This document shows, piece by piece, positions 49,201-51,623 of a stretch of 64,000 bases of DNA. Source of the stretch: Antedon mediterranea (lineage: Eukaryota > Echinodermata > Crinoidea > Comatulida > Antedonidae); NCBI RefSeq assembly GCF_964355755.1, contig NC_092676.1, positions 7,608,288-7,672,287 on the forward strand, read 5' to 3'. The notes under the pieces are model-generated. The model worked only from the letters and a program-made list of their open reading frames with translations, was not told the origin of the DNA and searched no databases. The first letter of the stretch is position 1. Every line of letters starts with the position of its first letter. The position numbers and the translations under genes were made by a program.

Positions 49201-51623
49201 CAGTGGACCTTGCCTTCATTCCAGACCAAACCAAAGACCAGCCATCAAAGTCTTAATTTATCACATTGAATTCGAATTTTTTAATTTCAAGAAGAATCTA
49301 AATTAATACTGCTTTAAAATGTATGCTATTTCAAATAATATATAATTGATCAACAAAAATAAATATGATTATCTATTTTAACTGAAGAACGTGTTATGTA
49401 TTGTTATTATATTGAATTTGATAACGATGTTAAATTAATTTAAATGATGACAAAAATTGATGATGAAGTGACGCTCGCATAACTTTAGTCGTTATTTGAT
49501 GCCGCGATATACTGTACTTATTCATCTAGCGGAATTAAACACAAAGCTGAGAAATATTTCTATTAAATACTTGAAACGTCAACTATATTAAAAGATCGAT
49601 TAGACTACTGTAAATAAAGAATGGGTAAAACTAGCAACGTACAGTATGGTTTGCGGAACGGCACGATATCAATTAAAGTTTCCCCTACTCAAATAGGGCA
49701 GTTGACTATTGTTTGCCTTTCGAGTCTCCATAACATACAGTAAAGTTTTTTTCTATATATAGAATCTAGAATCAACAACTTACAATTGGCCCAGTACAGG
49801 TTTATAATGAGGTCACATGAGCCTTCATTGCAGAAACTATCGGTTGCATAATACTTCAACTTTGTCGGGCCATACTTGAAGACATCTCCTGGTGAACGGA
49901 GCGCCGTCGGCGTCATATTAACGCTTACATCAGCGTTGTCGATTGCTGCTGGCAGCATCCAGCTAACGGCTGCCGATTGTTGCCCGTTTGGTATTTCTAT
50001 GTTGATTGTCTTGTCACAATTCACGAAAAGGGGTGGTTCTTTATCTAAAAAGTGAATGACGTCATGTAGTGTTTAATGTTTGTTGTTATTTAGAATTTAA
50101 AATAGGTCTATGCAGGGAGATGTAAAGTAATTCGAATTATTTTTCTCTCTGGCCTATGTAAAAGTTGTATTAGCCAGATGCATTTAGGGATAGTAGGCGC
50201 GCGATCGAAGAGTCTTTAAGATGCACCTCTCATCTAGTGATGATATTGACATGTGTTGGTTCCTCCGATCACTTTTAACCGTCAAAGATTCACCATCACG
50301 TTTTATTTTTAACCTAGGCCTATATAGTGAAATTCCAATTTTAAAATACCTTTAACGACCACATTAAACAGACATTCTGCCGTTTCATTCACTCCAATCG
50401 CCGTGTAATTAACCGTCCTGGTACCGATTGGAAATTCGTGACCTGACTCGTAGTTATTCTGCATTTCAACTGCGTTTTCCACTACAGGTTCGTCCCAGTG
50501 AGCGTCTATCGTTGCTTGGTTGCTCCGTATTTCTAAACTTATTTGATTTGGGCAATCAGTAAACACAACAGGGCCAGCTACAAACAAAAAATAATTTGAA
50601 TTAACTGAACAATATATTTCATTTCATAGTTTATGAAACACAATTGGAAGGTTATGGATTTTGCAAATCAAATTAGTTAGTTTACGGCAACCGTCGCAGT
50701 GGACCAAATAATTCAACTTTCATCTCCTCTAATATTACACGAAGAGACCATTTTGCAAAATAGTATTTAGACCTAAAGATGTAATGTCCCCTGGAAAATA
50801 ATTTAAACATTTTTTTTTTAATATCCCATTTTAATGTCACATAATAGTTATCCAAAATCTGGATCTAAACATAATTTATTTATCTGAAAAAATTTAATTC
50901 AAAGCAAAACAAGTCAAATTGACTGCCTACCAATGAATTTTTGGTTGAATTTAACCATTTATGCTATTTTATAAATGAAAACATTCTTTTCCCGTTTTTT
51001 TTTTCTACGGAAGTAATTAACTTTATTAACACTACACAATAACCTATTCAATGTCTGATTTAATTAATCTTTATATTTCATGTTTTTTCGGGACAGTACA
51101 TCTTTAAACAAATTATAGTACCAAACATAATATACCATGGAAAATGAAAAGAGATTAACCCCCATATTCTTAAATATAAAAACTCGTTCGTATACCTATA
51201 GCGTCCGTAGCATTAGTTGGATCTATCCTCAGAAATAAATTCATCTGTAAAATAAAATTCAAAATATAAAAATTAGGATATTAATTCATTCATTAATTTT
51301 TCTTATTTCGGATAGTACATCCATATACAAAACAAATAAAACAAGTTAACAAGCATCTTCCACAAAAACAATCTAAAAATCTATCCCAAAATATGCACCA
51401 ACGTTGATGCTGGTTGGATTGTGGCAGTACATTAAATGTTTTTAAATAAACTATTACAAAACTCATGAATTCTATTTATAAAACTATAAATGAAGTTTAT
51501 GTGATATCGAAAATATAATTTAGCAAATGGTATTGTGATATTGGTATAGGCCCAAACGGTGCACGTATTAATTTATGTTGTAAAAAACGTAATACTTACC
51601 ATTATAAAAATAATTAACTCCAT
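4505..51623 (-). CDS. giant HYR-repeat adhesion G-protein-coupled receptor (whole gene, 47 predicted exons)
   Basis: Gene-level entry; exons are listed separately. Every junction was checked for splice signals and phase. The exon lengths sum to 8,667 nt (2,889 codons with stop). Predicted order: signal peptide (residues 1 to about 15), 26 HYR domains (about 25-2168), GAIN domain with GPS (about 2169-2442, cleavage expected between Thr2429 and Ser2430), 7TM core (about 2443-2691), acidic cytoplasmic tail (about 2692-2888). HYR domains are Ig-like adhesion modules common in echinoderms. GAIN/GPS plus 7TM defines adhesion GPCRs, which self-cleave and signal from the plasma membrane. Introns carry a nested kinase gene, an intact LINE ORF, a large decayed element and several minisatellites. 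The one uncertain junction is the 3' end of the exon at about 21268-21373. The ligand is unknown and I know no standard symbol for this architecture. Confidence 0.88.
4857..4952 (-). CDS. receptor exon 46: acidic cytoplasmic tail
   Basis: 32 codons, phase 0 on both sides (acceptor 'gtttgcag', donor 'gtaaga'). It encodes EPASESSDGKSAKSA and ends EEESDSSDEDE, so the acidic Ser-rich composition continues from the next exon. Confidence 0.85.
5173..5289 (-). CDS. receptor exon 45: cytoplasmic tail
   Basis: 39 codons, phase 0-0. It begins DNKLPREDSILTLPG and ends VESDSIEK. No domain is recognised and the segment looks disordered. Confidence 0.8.
5709..5810 (-). CDS. receptor exon 44: Ser-rich cytoplasmic tail
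   Basis: 34 codons, phase 0-0 (acceptor 'ttttattttag', donor 'gtaagt'). The Ser-rich sequence includes SRQNSMSSLSLKLS, a plausible basophilic kinase site (R-x-x-S). Confidence 0.8.
5936..6203. repeat. 41-bp minisatellite, about 6.5 copies
   Basis: The unit starts 'gagtagtcacagttgtgcga' and ends 'gtgcagcgttc'. Copies vary by single bases. It lies in the intron between receptor exons 43 and 44, about 100 bp below exon 43. Confidence 0.95.
6301..6372 (-). CDS. receptor exon 43: cytoplasmic tail
   Basis: 24 codons, phase 0-0. It encodes ISASVTTEDGYDEIDRAIEN followed by QLTL. The acceptor is 'ttactacag' and the donor is 'gtatgt'. Confidence 0.8.
6571..6675 (-). CDS. receptor exon 42: start of cytoplasmic tail
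   Basis: 35 codons, phase 0-0, directly following the TM7 exon. It begins VEKARMSSMNVHMVEDD, basic at the membrane edge and then acidic. Confidence 0.8.
7354..7503. repeat. MITE-like palindromic repeat, family 1
   Basis: The ends are inverted copies of each other: 'ccactagagacgcaacac' on the left, 'gttgcatctctagtggg' on the right. The inner arms contain 'ttgaccaatga' and 'gattggtcaa'. Related copies lie near 21079, 46446 and 52215. No coding capacity. Confidence 0.85.
7557..7719 (-). CDS. receptor exon 41: TM6 and TM7
   Basis: 163 nt, phase 2 in and 0 out. It encodes two hydrophobic helices: TM6 (GIMICISLFLPLFLTIWAI) and TM7 (FGGFGLHGAFISGYVYYNFR), with a short third extracellular loop VQVSEGDIYQ between them. 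The TM7 pattern of G, FI and YYN fits family B2 receptors. Phase selects this frame over an overlapping one. Confidence 0.9.
8036..8121 (-). CDS. receptor exon 40: end of TM5 and third intracellular loop
   Basis: 86 nt, phase 0 in and 2 out, found because neighbouring phases required it. It encodes TSTILTLVCLTCKTKLRGKR then KENCVMQC: a hydrophobic helix end followed by a basic loop suited to G-protein contact. Acceptor 'tctgcag', donor 'gtaggc'. Confidence 0.75.
8414..8930. repeat. MITE-like element with ~50-bp terminal inverted repeats
   Basis: The left end 'ggaggtttcgcaaccttacg' (through 'ggatacgtcacgca') is mirrored at the right end about 510 bp away ('gcgtgacgtatccg' through 'gcgaaacctc'). 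There is no coding capacity. It lies in the intron between receptor exons 39 and 40. Confidence 0.85.
9076..9142 (-). CDS. receptor exon 39: ECL2 and TM5
   Basis: 67 nt, phase 2-0. It opens with the Cys-Trp pair (CWTDMEMG) that in adhesion GPCRs carries the ECL2 cysteine bonded to the top of TM3, then TM5 (VIAAFATPTLLILL). Confidence 0.88.
9283..9425. repeat. dispersed repeat with (CGGT/CTGT)n core, family 4
   Basis: 'gcgactctatagttcactat' leads into a (cggt)(ctgt) run and then 'ccggtatcactatgcgtttt'. Inverted copies lie at about 12190-12352 and 12915-13005. Confidence 0.8.
9874..10085 (-). CDS. receptor exon 38: TM3, ICL2 and TM4
   Basis: 212 nt, phase 0-2. TM3 (ITCIVVGVILQYLYIAMVMW) carries the conserved Cys near its top and the LQY...MW pattern of adhesion GPCRs. 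ICL2 follows (LFTKLYNMKGKNAAKYHFA), then TM4 (WGVSGFFTFLFFG). Confidence 0.92.
10207..10338. repeat. MITE-like repeat, family 2
   Basis: Contains 'aaatatggtagtgatatg' repeats and ends 'tttgatagtgtagacaaagc', matching copies near 22765, 23303, 55777 and 63482. Confidence 0.8.
10561..10678 (-). CDS. receptor exon 37: ICL1 and TM2
   Basis: 118 nt, phase 2-0. After a basic start (QKHKLPFDAERV), TM2 reads MANLIISALLMMLLYVCTLE, with the NLIIS motif typical of family B2 TM2. Confidence 0.9.
11028..11128 (-). CDS. receptor exon 36: TM1
   Basis: 101 nt, phase 0-2. One hydrophobic helix (YCTGIASIVSLIVVAIIMLR) preceded by DNELFAIMVRVVT. It follows the GPS exon directly, as expected. Confidence 0.9.
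11180..11514. repeat. MITE-like repeat, family 3 (5' end degenerate)
   Basis: Ends 'cagggggacaatgcatctt' and carries the family interior ('ggtcaaagtggataactg'). Other copies lie at 22884, 50775, 54589, 56391, 56672 and 60466, with fragments at 46519 and 52346. Confidence 0.8.
11661..11775 (-). CDS. receptor exon 35: GPS motif, second half
   Basis: 115 nt, phase 2-0. It encodes RWSEDGCRLV, then VECHCSHTSIFGILL: the Trp, paired Cys and His-Thr-Ser cleavage tripeptide of the GPCR proteolysis site, followed by the hydrophobic tethered-agonist strand. Predicted cut between Thr and Ser. Confidence 0.95.
12190..12352. repeat. dispersed repeat with (GACC/GACA)n core, family 4, inverted
   Basis: Reverse orientation of the copy at 9283: 'gcatagtgataccggacc', then about 90 bp of gacc/gaca words, then 'cgacatagtgaactat'. 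ORFs here are repeat by-products. Confidence 0.85.
12915..13005. repeat. dispersed repeat, family 4, short copy
   Basis: Contains 'cgcatagtgataccggaccg' and 'cgacatagtgaactatagag', in the same orientation as the copy at 12190. Confidence 0.85.
13310..15245. repeat. left minisatellite arm, ~100-bp units with a 398-bp higher-order period
   Basis: The unit includes 'acttaaaataagaagtcaat' and 'cttatcaagactattttt'. From about 14105 the units group in fours. Blocks starting 14105, 14503 and 14901 are near copies spaced 398 bp apart. The 131-codon ORFs here simply read through the repeat. Confidence 0.93.
15233..16310 (-). pseudogene. broken C2H2-like gene of the composite element
   Basis: Three pieces read on the minus strand. 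Around 16050-16180, degenerate zinc-finger-like sequence (RHYNSIHGNTPNFRVTCGIG, then VIKRHF in another frame). Around 15840-15960, an acidic spacer (DDLSTDDSSSDNSS) with an in-frame TAG. At 15678-15770 and 15233-15355, exons joined by good splice signals encode FFLLKLKERNKIPQ and then VAVQSIIQSTNSLITQILSS. From memory this layout resembles large families of uncharacterised C2H2-linked, transposon-associated proteins in fish and cnidarians (inference). The reading frame ends inside the minisatellite arm at 15233. Confidence 0.45.
16573..18670 (+). pseudogene. broken second gene of the composite element, divergent from the first
   Basis: Plus-strand exon-like pieces: 16573-16635 (MSKEDALLKIREIDEEWPTF, then stop), 17174-17283 (VIEEVRRILIITRQRGMKYK), 17714-17798 (FKDNPYVVKSVKHICWEKLI, good acceptor and donor), and 18353-18670 (NMPVLLLDTEMAYIKV, stop, then LDEALVTLLSTFYLLDFDYP). 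The last block recalls the C-terminal ends of SAMD3-like uncharacterised proteins, an impression from memory only. Several in-frame stops make it a pseudogene. Confidence 0.4.
18890..20625. repeat. right minisatellite arm, 63-bp unit
   Basis: The unit contains 'attgcttgaaacaagaatt' and 'cggaatattcttacttattt'. From about 19130 to 20360 it is regular with a 63-bp period. Since 63 is a multiple of 3, one frame stays open (ILLETRIQKIQIGIFLLILR per unit) without implying a protein. Confidence 0.93.
20932..20990 (-). CDS. receptor exon 34: end of GAIN domain and first half of GPS
   Basis: 59 nt, phase 0-2. It encodes DELIKLVERAICVSWNEKT and joins the next exon to give CVSWNEKTERWSEDGC, supplying the first Cys and Trp of the GPS. 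It was found because both flanking exons required this phase and motif. Acceptor 'tttgttag', donor 'gtaggt'. Confidence 0.88.
21079..21227. repeat. MITE-like palindromic repeat, family 1
   Basis: 'ttggttcccgcaaggacg' at the left is mirrored by 'gtctctagtgggaaccaa' at the right. The inner arm is 'gattggtcaaatcactt'. It lies about 40 bp past the end of receptor exon 33. Confidence 0.85.
21268..21373 (-). CDS. receptor exon 33: GAIN domain (3' end uncertain)
   Basis: The acceptor 'cattttttag' is clear and the phase in is 2. It encodes SGDTTEYQLQSGVLVCKLMG, then STEVEFAM. Four phase-0 donors are possible (ending at 21277, 21274, 21268 or 21262). I chose GAT|gtaatg. The protein changes by only a few residues between choices. 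Confidence 0.65.
21712..21802 (-). CDS. receptor exon 32: GAIN domain
   Basis: 91 nt, phase 1-2. It encodes SIGLMMSYFDRSVFKSSSSD and then EIVNYIQPK. The short hydrophobic strand followed by 'F' and a polar loop fits GAIN subdomain B. Confidence 0.8.
22131..22286 (-). CDS. receptor exon 31: GAIN domain
   Basis: 156 nt, phase 1-1 (acceptor 'cttttcag', donor 'gtaagg'). It encodes VSMHTLEHGDQRWFHFYKED and ends KSDGIGED. This is a moderately charged stretch with no other recognisable domain. Confidence 0.78.
22765..22855. repeat. MITE-like repeat, family 2, short copy
   Basis: Contains 'gtgtgatgtgtacacatgg' and ends 'cgtttgatagtgtagaag'. Confidence 0.75.
22884..23213. repeat. MITE-like palindromic repeat, family 3, near-complete
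   Basis: Begins 'aaagatgtattgtccctc' and ends 'ggggacaataaatctttaa'. The interior carries 'ccaaaaattagatcgaaaac' and its partial complement. A G-run lies near the 3' end. Confidence 0.88.
23303..23434. repeat. MITE-like palindromic repeat, family 2, near-complete
   Basis: Left 'tgtctacactatcaaact', right 'agtttcatagtgtagacaga'. About 130 bp, ending about 30 bp from receptor exon 30. Confidence 0.88.
23465..23573 (-). CDS. receptor exon 30: GAIN domain, helical subdomain
   Basis: 109 nt, phase 0-1. It encodes ALAAQLEIISNVEEIFLDRT, then VNASFTYESADV. The amphipathic 'LAAQLEIIS' helix fits GAIN subdomain A. Acceptor 'tttttaag', donor 'gtgagt'. Confidence 0.8.
23610..24668. repeat. 19-bp minisatellite, about 55 copies
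   Basis: The unit is 'cagtgacacacttttggaa' with g/a and a/c variants. Since 19 is not a multiple of 3 and has no stop in the complement, all three minus frames stay open for 300-360 codons. Those ORFs are not genes. It sits in the intron between receptor exons 29 and 30. Confidence 0.97.
25300..25485 (-). CDS. receptor exon 29: start of GAIN region
   Basis: 186 nt, phase 0-0. It encodes NFENITGDEVDLIVEISIIA then LGEEEETTLLLTLDVLLED, ending QSSQSQVV-like polar sequence. It links the last HYR exon to the GAIN domain by matching phase, which ties the HYR array and the 7TM part into one gene. Confidence 0.8.
25800..26071 (-). CDS. receptor exon 28: HYR domain 26
   Basis: 272 nt, phase 1 in but 0 out, unlike all earlier HYR exons, so it ends the exon-shuffling array. 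Motifs: EEPPYFIDCP, TDNSGVRPLV, GTCQFYITLL, then about eight extra residues. Confidence 0.85.
26185..26430 (-). CDS. receptor exon 27: HYR domain 25
   Basis: 246 nt, phase 1-1. Motifs: APPVWHNCSDDVIV, AIDDSGYSPTV, GLTGVSYMATDN, AECNFTVVVIG. Confidence 0.9.
26806..27051 (-). CDS. receptor exon 26: HYR domain 24
   Basis: 246 nt, phase 1-1. Motifs: FTFCPSNILL, SAVANWSEPTAEDNS, YNSFDVFPIGMTWVIYQAFD, CSFSVIVIG. Confidence 0.9.
27157..27402 (-). CDS. receptor exon 25: HYR domain 23
   Basis: 246 nt, phase 1-1. Motifs: NCPGNFSHPTDYRLPSAVVT, EDNSGHDPNVTSNYDPGDTF, EINYWSEDLTGNKVLCSFHL. Confidence 0.9.
27552..27797 (-). CDS. receptor exon 24: HYR domain 22
   Basis: 246 nt, phase 1-1. Motifs: ENPQFITCAPEVII, VVEWTEPIVWDNS, GLTTVEYMAIDNHNNTASCS, FNVTVNG. 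Confidence 0.9.
27944..28189 (-). CDS. receptor exon 23: HYR domain 21
   Basis: 246 nt, phase 1-1. Motifs: LPQFTYCPGDIYLS, STAIDNSGIAPIV, GIGISTVTYTATDSFLNNNT, CSFKIYVFG. Confidence 0.9.
28195..28226. repeat. (AT)n microsatellite
   Basis: About 13 'at' units a few bases beyond the acceptor of receptor exon 23, overlapping its polypyrimidine-tract position. Confidence 0.95.
28402..28647 (-). CDS. receptor exon 22: HYR domain 20 (type C)
   Basis: 246 nt, phase 1-1. Type C signature: FDNSLGNIDSWW, VFLTARDESRNEAICEFYIS. It is the last member of the C-B-A cassette array. Confidence 0.9.
28780..29012. repeat. (GAAA)n-type polypurine tract
   Basis: A nearly pure A/G tract of about 230 bp built from 'aaagaaag' words. 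The 128-codon K/E/R-rich plus ORF and the F/L/S-rich minus ORFs over it are composition artefacts. Confidence 0.95.
29056..29304 (-). CDS. receptor exon 21: HYR domain 19 (type A)
   Basis: 249 nt, phase 1-1. Motifs: TESPYFTYCPRNITNSTD, AQDNSGNQPHVVSNYNPGD, DTCSFEVEIIG. It differs from exon 18 by only two residues. Confidence 0.92.
29416..29658 (-). CDS. receptor exon 20: HYR domain 18 (type B, GC donor)
   Basis: 243 nt, phase 1-1. Motifs: LTCPQVSSVENTYRLPSGIV, TDNSGLYVNL, YNGTDPFGNIGNCSFVVTVL. The donor reads G|gcaagt, a GC-AG intron; no GT donor in phase is near. Confidence 0.88.
29813..30058 (-). CDS. receptor exon 19: HYR domain 17 (type C)
   Basis: 246 nt, phase 1-1. Motifs: SNCPANTSLPTDYRLPTRET-like start, FDNSLGDIASWWNIENGS, TARDESGNEAICEFYISIIG. 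Confidence 0.9.
30479..30727 (-). CDS. receptor exon 18: HYR domain 16 (type A)
   Basis: 249 nt, phase 1-1. Near-identical to exon 21 (Gly for Arg after FTYCP, Asp for Glu near the end). Donor 'gtgtgt'. Confidence 0.92.
30886..31125 (-). CDS. receptor exon 17: HYR domain 15 (type B)
   Basis: 240 nt, phase 1-1. Motifs: LTCTEVTVQNAYRLPSAVVT, TDNSGLDVTL, GTDPFANVGNCSFVVTVEG. Donor 'gtgatt' is weak. Confidence 0.9.
31256..31501 (-). CDS. receptor exon 16: HYR domain 14 (type C)
   Basis: 246 nt, phase 1-1. Motifs: ENPVITNCPGNQTIPTDHR, DNSLGEIDFWWSIPKN, ARDESGNDAACEFYINVYG. Confidence 0.92.
31618..31866 (-). CDS. receptor exon 15: HYR domain 13 (type A)
   Basis: 249 nt, phase 1-1. Motifs: TESPYFTLCPEDISNSSD, SNYNPGDLFSLGVTVVAYKA, TTCSFQIEIIG. 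Confidence 0.92.
31983..32222 (-). CDS. receptor exon 14: HYR domain 12 (type B, GC donor)
   Basis: 240 nt, phase 1-1. Motifs: LTCPDVTVQNAFRLPSAVVT, GTDPFGNVGNCSFVVTVEG. The donor is G|gcgagt, the second GC-AG intron, again on a type B exon. Confidence 0.88.
32617..32862 (-). CDS. receptor exon 13: HYR domain 11 (type C)
   Basis: 246 nt, phase 1-1. Motifs: APIIINCPGNQTIPTDHR, DNSLGEIDFWWSIPKN, ARDESENEETCNFYINVYG. It is very close to exon 16. Confidence 0.92.
33294..33542 (-). CDS. receptor exon 12: HYR domain 10 (type A)
   Basis: 249 nt, phase 1-1. Motifs: TESPYFTFCPDDISNSADPG, SDNSGNEPHVVSNYNSGDVF, NTTCSFNIEVIG. Confidence 0.9.
33893..34132 (-). CDS. receptor exon 11: HYR domain 9 (type B)
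   Basis: 240 nt, phase 1-1. Motifs: LTCPDVTAPNDFRLPSAVVT, TDNSGLDVTL, GTDPFGNMETCTFTVTVEG. Donor 'gttagt'. Confidence 0.9.
34290..34585 (+). repeat. tRNA-derived SINE-like repeat
   Basis: A polymerase III B-box consensus 'ggttcgaatcc' is at 34332-34342. It is followed by 'cctgaggcaagacacttta' and, about 210 bp later, the tail 'ggcgctatataaataaaaa' common to metazoan tRNA-SINEs. The A box is not evident, so the 5' end is truncated or diverged. Confidence 0.6.
34729..34974 (-). CDS. receptor exon 10: HYR domain 8 (type C)
   Basis: 246 nt, phase 1-1. Motifs: NCPGDQTISTDPGMPTGATT, FDNSLGQIDVSWSTAKN, ATDESDNEASCDFTIHVYG. It is the first member of the C-B-A cassette array. Confidence 0.9.
35219..35345. 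repeat. MITE-like repeat with 'agtggcgtaa' ends, family 5
   Basis: 'agtggcgtaatg' at the left, 'cgttacgccc' at the right. A related end 'agtggcgtaacgacggctat' occurs at about 37363-37560. No coding capacity. Confidence 0.6.
35384..35629 (-). CDS. receptor exon 9: HYR domain 7
   Basis: 246 nt, phase 1-1. Motifs: REAPVFAGCPSDLEALADDG, IGWTEPTAIDNTD, GSTLVTYTATDTYSNVGFCT, FSVVIIG. Confidence 0.9.
35989..36234 (-). CDS. receptor exon 8: HYR domain 6
   Basis: 246 nt, phase 1-1. Motifs: EPPIMVCDDVTVPTSLG, ITDNSQQPVDHV, GSTSVDVNATDLYGNSNDCT, FDVIVEG. Confidence 0.9.
36899..37141 (-). CDS. receptor exon 7: HYR domain 5
   Basis: 243 nt, phase 1-1. Motifs: EDPIISECPSNQTKETN, IFDNSGHYSVSWSRNSGQKF, TASDPSGNQDECYFYVKVYG. 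Confidence 0.9.
37698..37946 (-). CDS. receptor exon 6: HYR domain 4 (divergent)
   Basis: 249 nt, phase 1-1. It keeps GLPTATVTWQAPVFED, GVFDIGTSKIKYSTDDGDC and VVITVYG, but lacks the usual N-terminal 'CP' (reads YPTQVIEKIDPDPEPT), so the domain's disulfide is missing one partner. Confidence 0.82.
38488..39927. repeat. ~55-bp exon-derived minisatellite, left block
   Basis: Unit on the minus strand: 'acaatcaatgtacgtttact', then 'gtacgg(g)gtattag', then 'gtatctatgtcactttcc'. About 26 copies with 'gtaacggaaagtgacatag' visible on the plus strand. It is interrupted at 39927 by a LINE and continues at 43371. All ORFs in it are repeat by-products. Confidence 0.95.
39928..43370 (+). mobile_element. 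non-LTR retrotransposon (CR1/jockey-like), near full length
   Basis: A 3,443-bp insertion. The minisatellite unit reads 'aaatgta' up to 39927 and resumes 'cattgattg' at 43371, so the boundaries are exact and there is no target-site duplication. It holds one 1,036-codon ORF, a short 5' leader, an AT-rich 3' UTR and an 'attgaattgaattga' tail. The lack of duplication and the short-repeat tail fit the CR1-like group. It is antisense to the receptor gene. Confidence 0.93.
40012..43122 (+). CDS. LINE ORF2: endonuclease-reverse transcriptase, intact
   Basis: 1,036 codons without interruption. The apurinic-type endonuclease occupies about residues 85-300, with [29 protein letters not shown] and SDHLP. 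The reverse transcriptase runs from about residue 525 to 800, with [63 protein letters not shown] and the catalytic FADD box at residues 755-758. A C-terminal region with no zinc knuckle seen follows. The enzyme nicks target DNA and copies its own RNA there. No ORF1 precedes it. The intact frame suggests a young, possibly still active copy. Confidence 0.95.
   Translation: [1036 protein letters not shown]
43371..46112. repeat. ~55-bp exon-derived minisatellite, right block
   Basis: About 50 further units, continuing seamlessly after removal of the LINE. The final units (46022-46112) overlap the 3' end of receptor exon 5, and the very last one carries the true splice donor. Copies vary at a few sites (c/cc before 'gtacag', taaa/taa, cattga/catag). 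Confidence 0.95.
46076..46342 (-). CDS. receptor exon 5: HYR domain 3, founder of the minisatellite
   Basis: 267 nt, phase 1-1. Motifs: EPRIHDCPDDVEFLITNSSS, PGYSFPLGVTIVEYVAS, and the final strand YNLCTFTVRIL. Donor G|gtaagtatg. Its last 37 nt and the first intronic bases are the sequence repeated throughout 38.5-46.1 kb. Confidence 0.9.
46446..46508. repeat. MITE-like repeat, family 1, half copy
   Basis: 'ttggttcccactatgtcg' followed by 'agttgaccaatgacaagc', matching one arm of the copies at 7354 and 21079. Confidence 0.75.
46519..46575. repeat. MITE-like repeat, family 3, terminal fragment
   Basis: 'aatggcatattaaaaaa' then 'agggggacaataaatcttta'. Only one end is present. Confidence 0.75.
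46597..47141 (+). other. possible 5' untranslated exons of the nested kinase gene
   Basis: Two non-coding exon candidates: one ending at 46830 ('acaaagctca' then 'gtaagt') and one at 47096-47141 (acceptor 'tgtattttag', donor 'gtaagc'). They lie upstream of the coding start at 47557. I see no reading frame, so this is inference from splice signals. Confidence 0.35.
47557..49306 (+). CDS. tyrosine-kinase-like protein kinase, nested in a receptor intron
   Basis: Three coding exons, 47557-47621, 47758-48379 and 48506-49306, give 1,488 nt and 495 aa, all phases consistent. The 229-residue N-terminal part (starts MPGRSWRNPFKTCKPRKCFR) is unrecognised, with one hydrophobic stretch (LRIAIIQIIYGIAILTL) that could touch membrane. 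The kinase domain starts with the third exon: Gly loop GTGSYGRV, VAVK (Lys256), catalytic loop HNDLATRN (Asp367, Asn372), DFG (Asp388), APEL, DIYSLGV, RPNQRP. The HxDLATRN loop points to tyrosine kinases, with His-Asn-Asp replacing His-Arg-Asp. All catalytic residues are present, so activity is plausible. The gene runs opposite to the receptor, between its exons 4 and 5. The substrate is unknown. Confidence 0.85.
49358..49363 (+). promoter_or_regulatory. candidate polyadenylation signal of the kinase gene
   Basis: AATAAA 52 nt after the TAA stop at 49304-49306. Confidence 0.55.
49784..50044 (-). CDS. receptor exon 4: HYR domain 2
   Basis: 261 nt, phase 1-1. Motifs: EPPLFVNCDKTINIEIPNG, AVSWMLPAAIDNAD, YGPTKLKYYATDSFCNEGSC, then DLIINLYWAN. 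The donor 'gtaagt' joins to exon 5 across the 3.4-kb intron that hosts the kinase gene. Confidence 0.88.
50350..50577 (-). CDS. receptor exon 3: HYR domain 1
   Basis: 228 nt, phase 1-1, the shortest HYR exon. Motifs: GPVVFTDCPNQISLEIRSN, HWDEPVVEN, EFPIGTRTVNYTAIGVNETA, ECLFNVVVK. The 'DNSG' box is absent. Confidence 0.87.
50775..51113. repeat. MITE-like palindromic repeat, family 3
   Basis: Begins 'aaagatgtaatgtcccctg', ends 'gggacagtacatctttaaa'. It lies between receptor exons 2 and 3. Confidence 0.85.
51196..51244 (-). CDS. receptor exon 2: end of signal peptide
   Basis: 49 nt, phase 0-1. It encodes MNLFLRIDPTNATDAI. The hydrophobic MNLFL continues the signal peptide from exon 1. NAT is a possible N-glycosylation site. 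Confidence 0.75.
51600..51623 (-). CDS. receptor exon 1: start codon and signal peptide
   Basis: The ATG at 51621-51623 opens MELIIFIM, spliced in phase 0 (donor 'gtaagt') to exon 2, giving MELIIFIMMNLFLR, a short but typical signal-peptide core. I chose this start because it has a good donor, matches the phase of exon 2 and provides the secretion signal the receptor needs. A further upstream start cannot be excluded. Confidence 0.7.
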
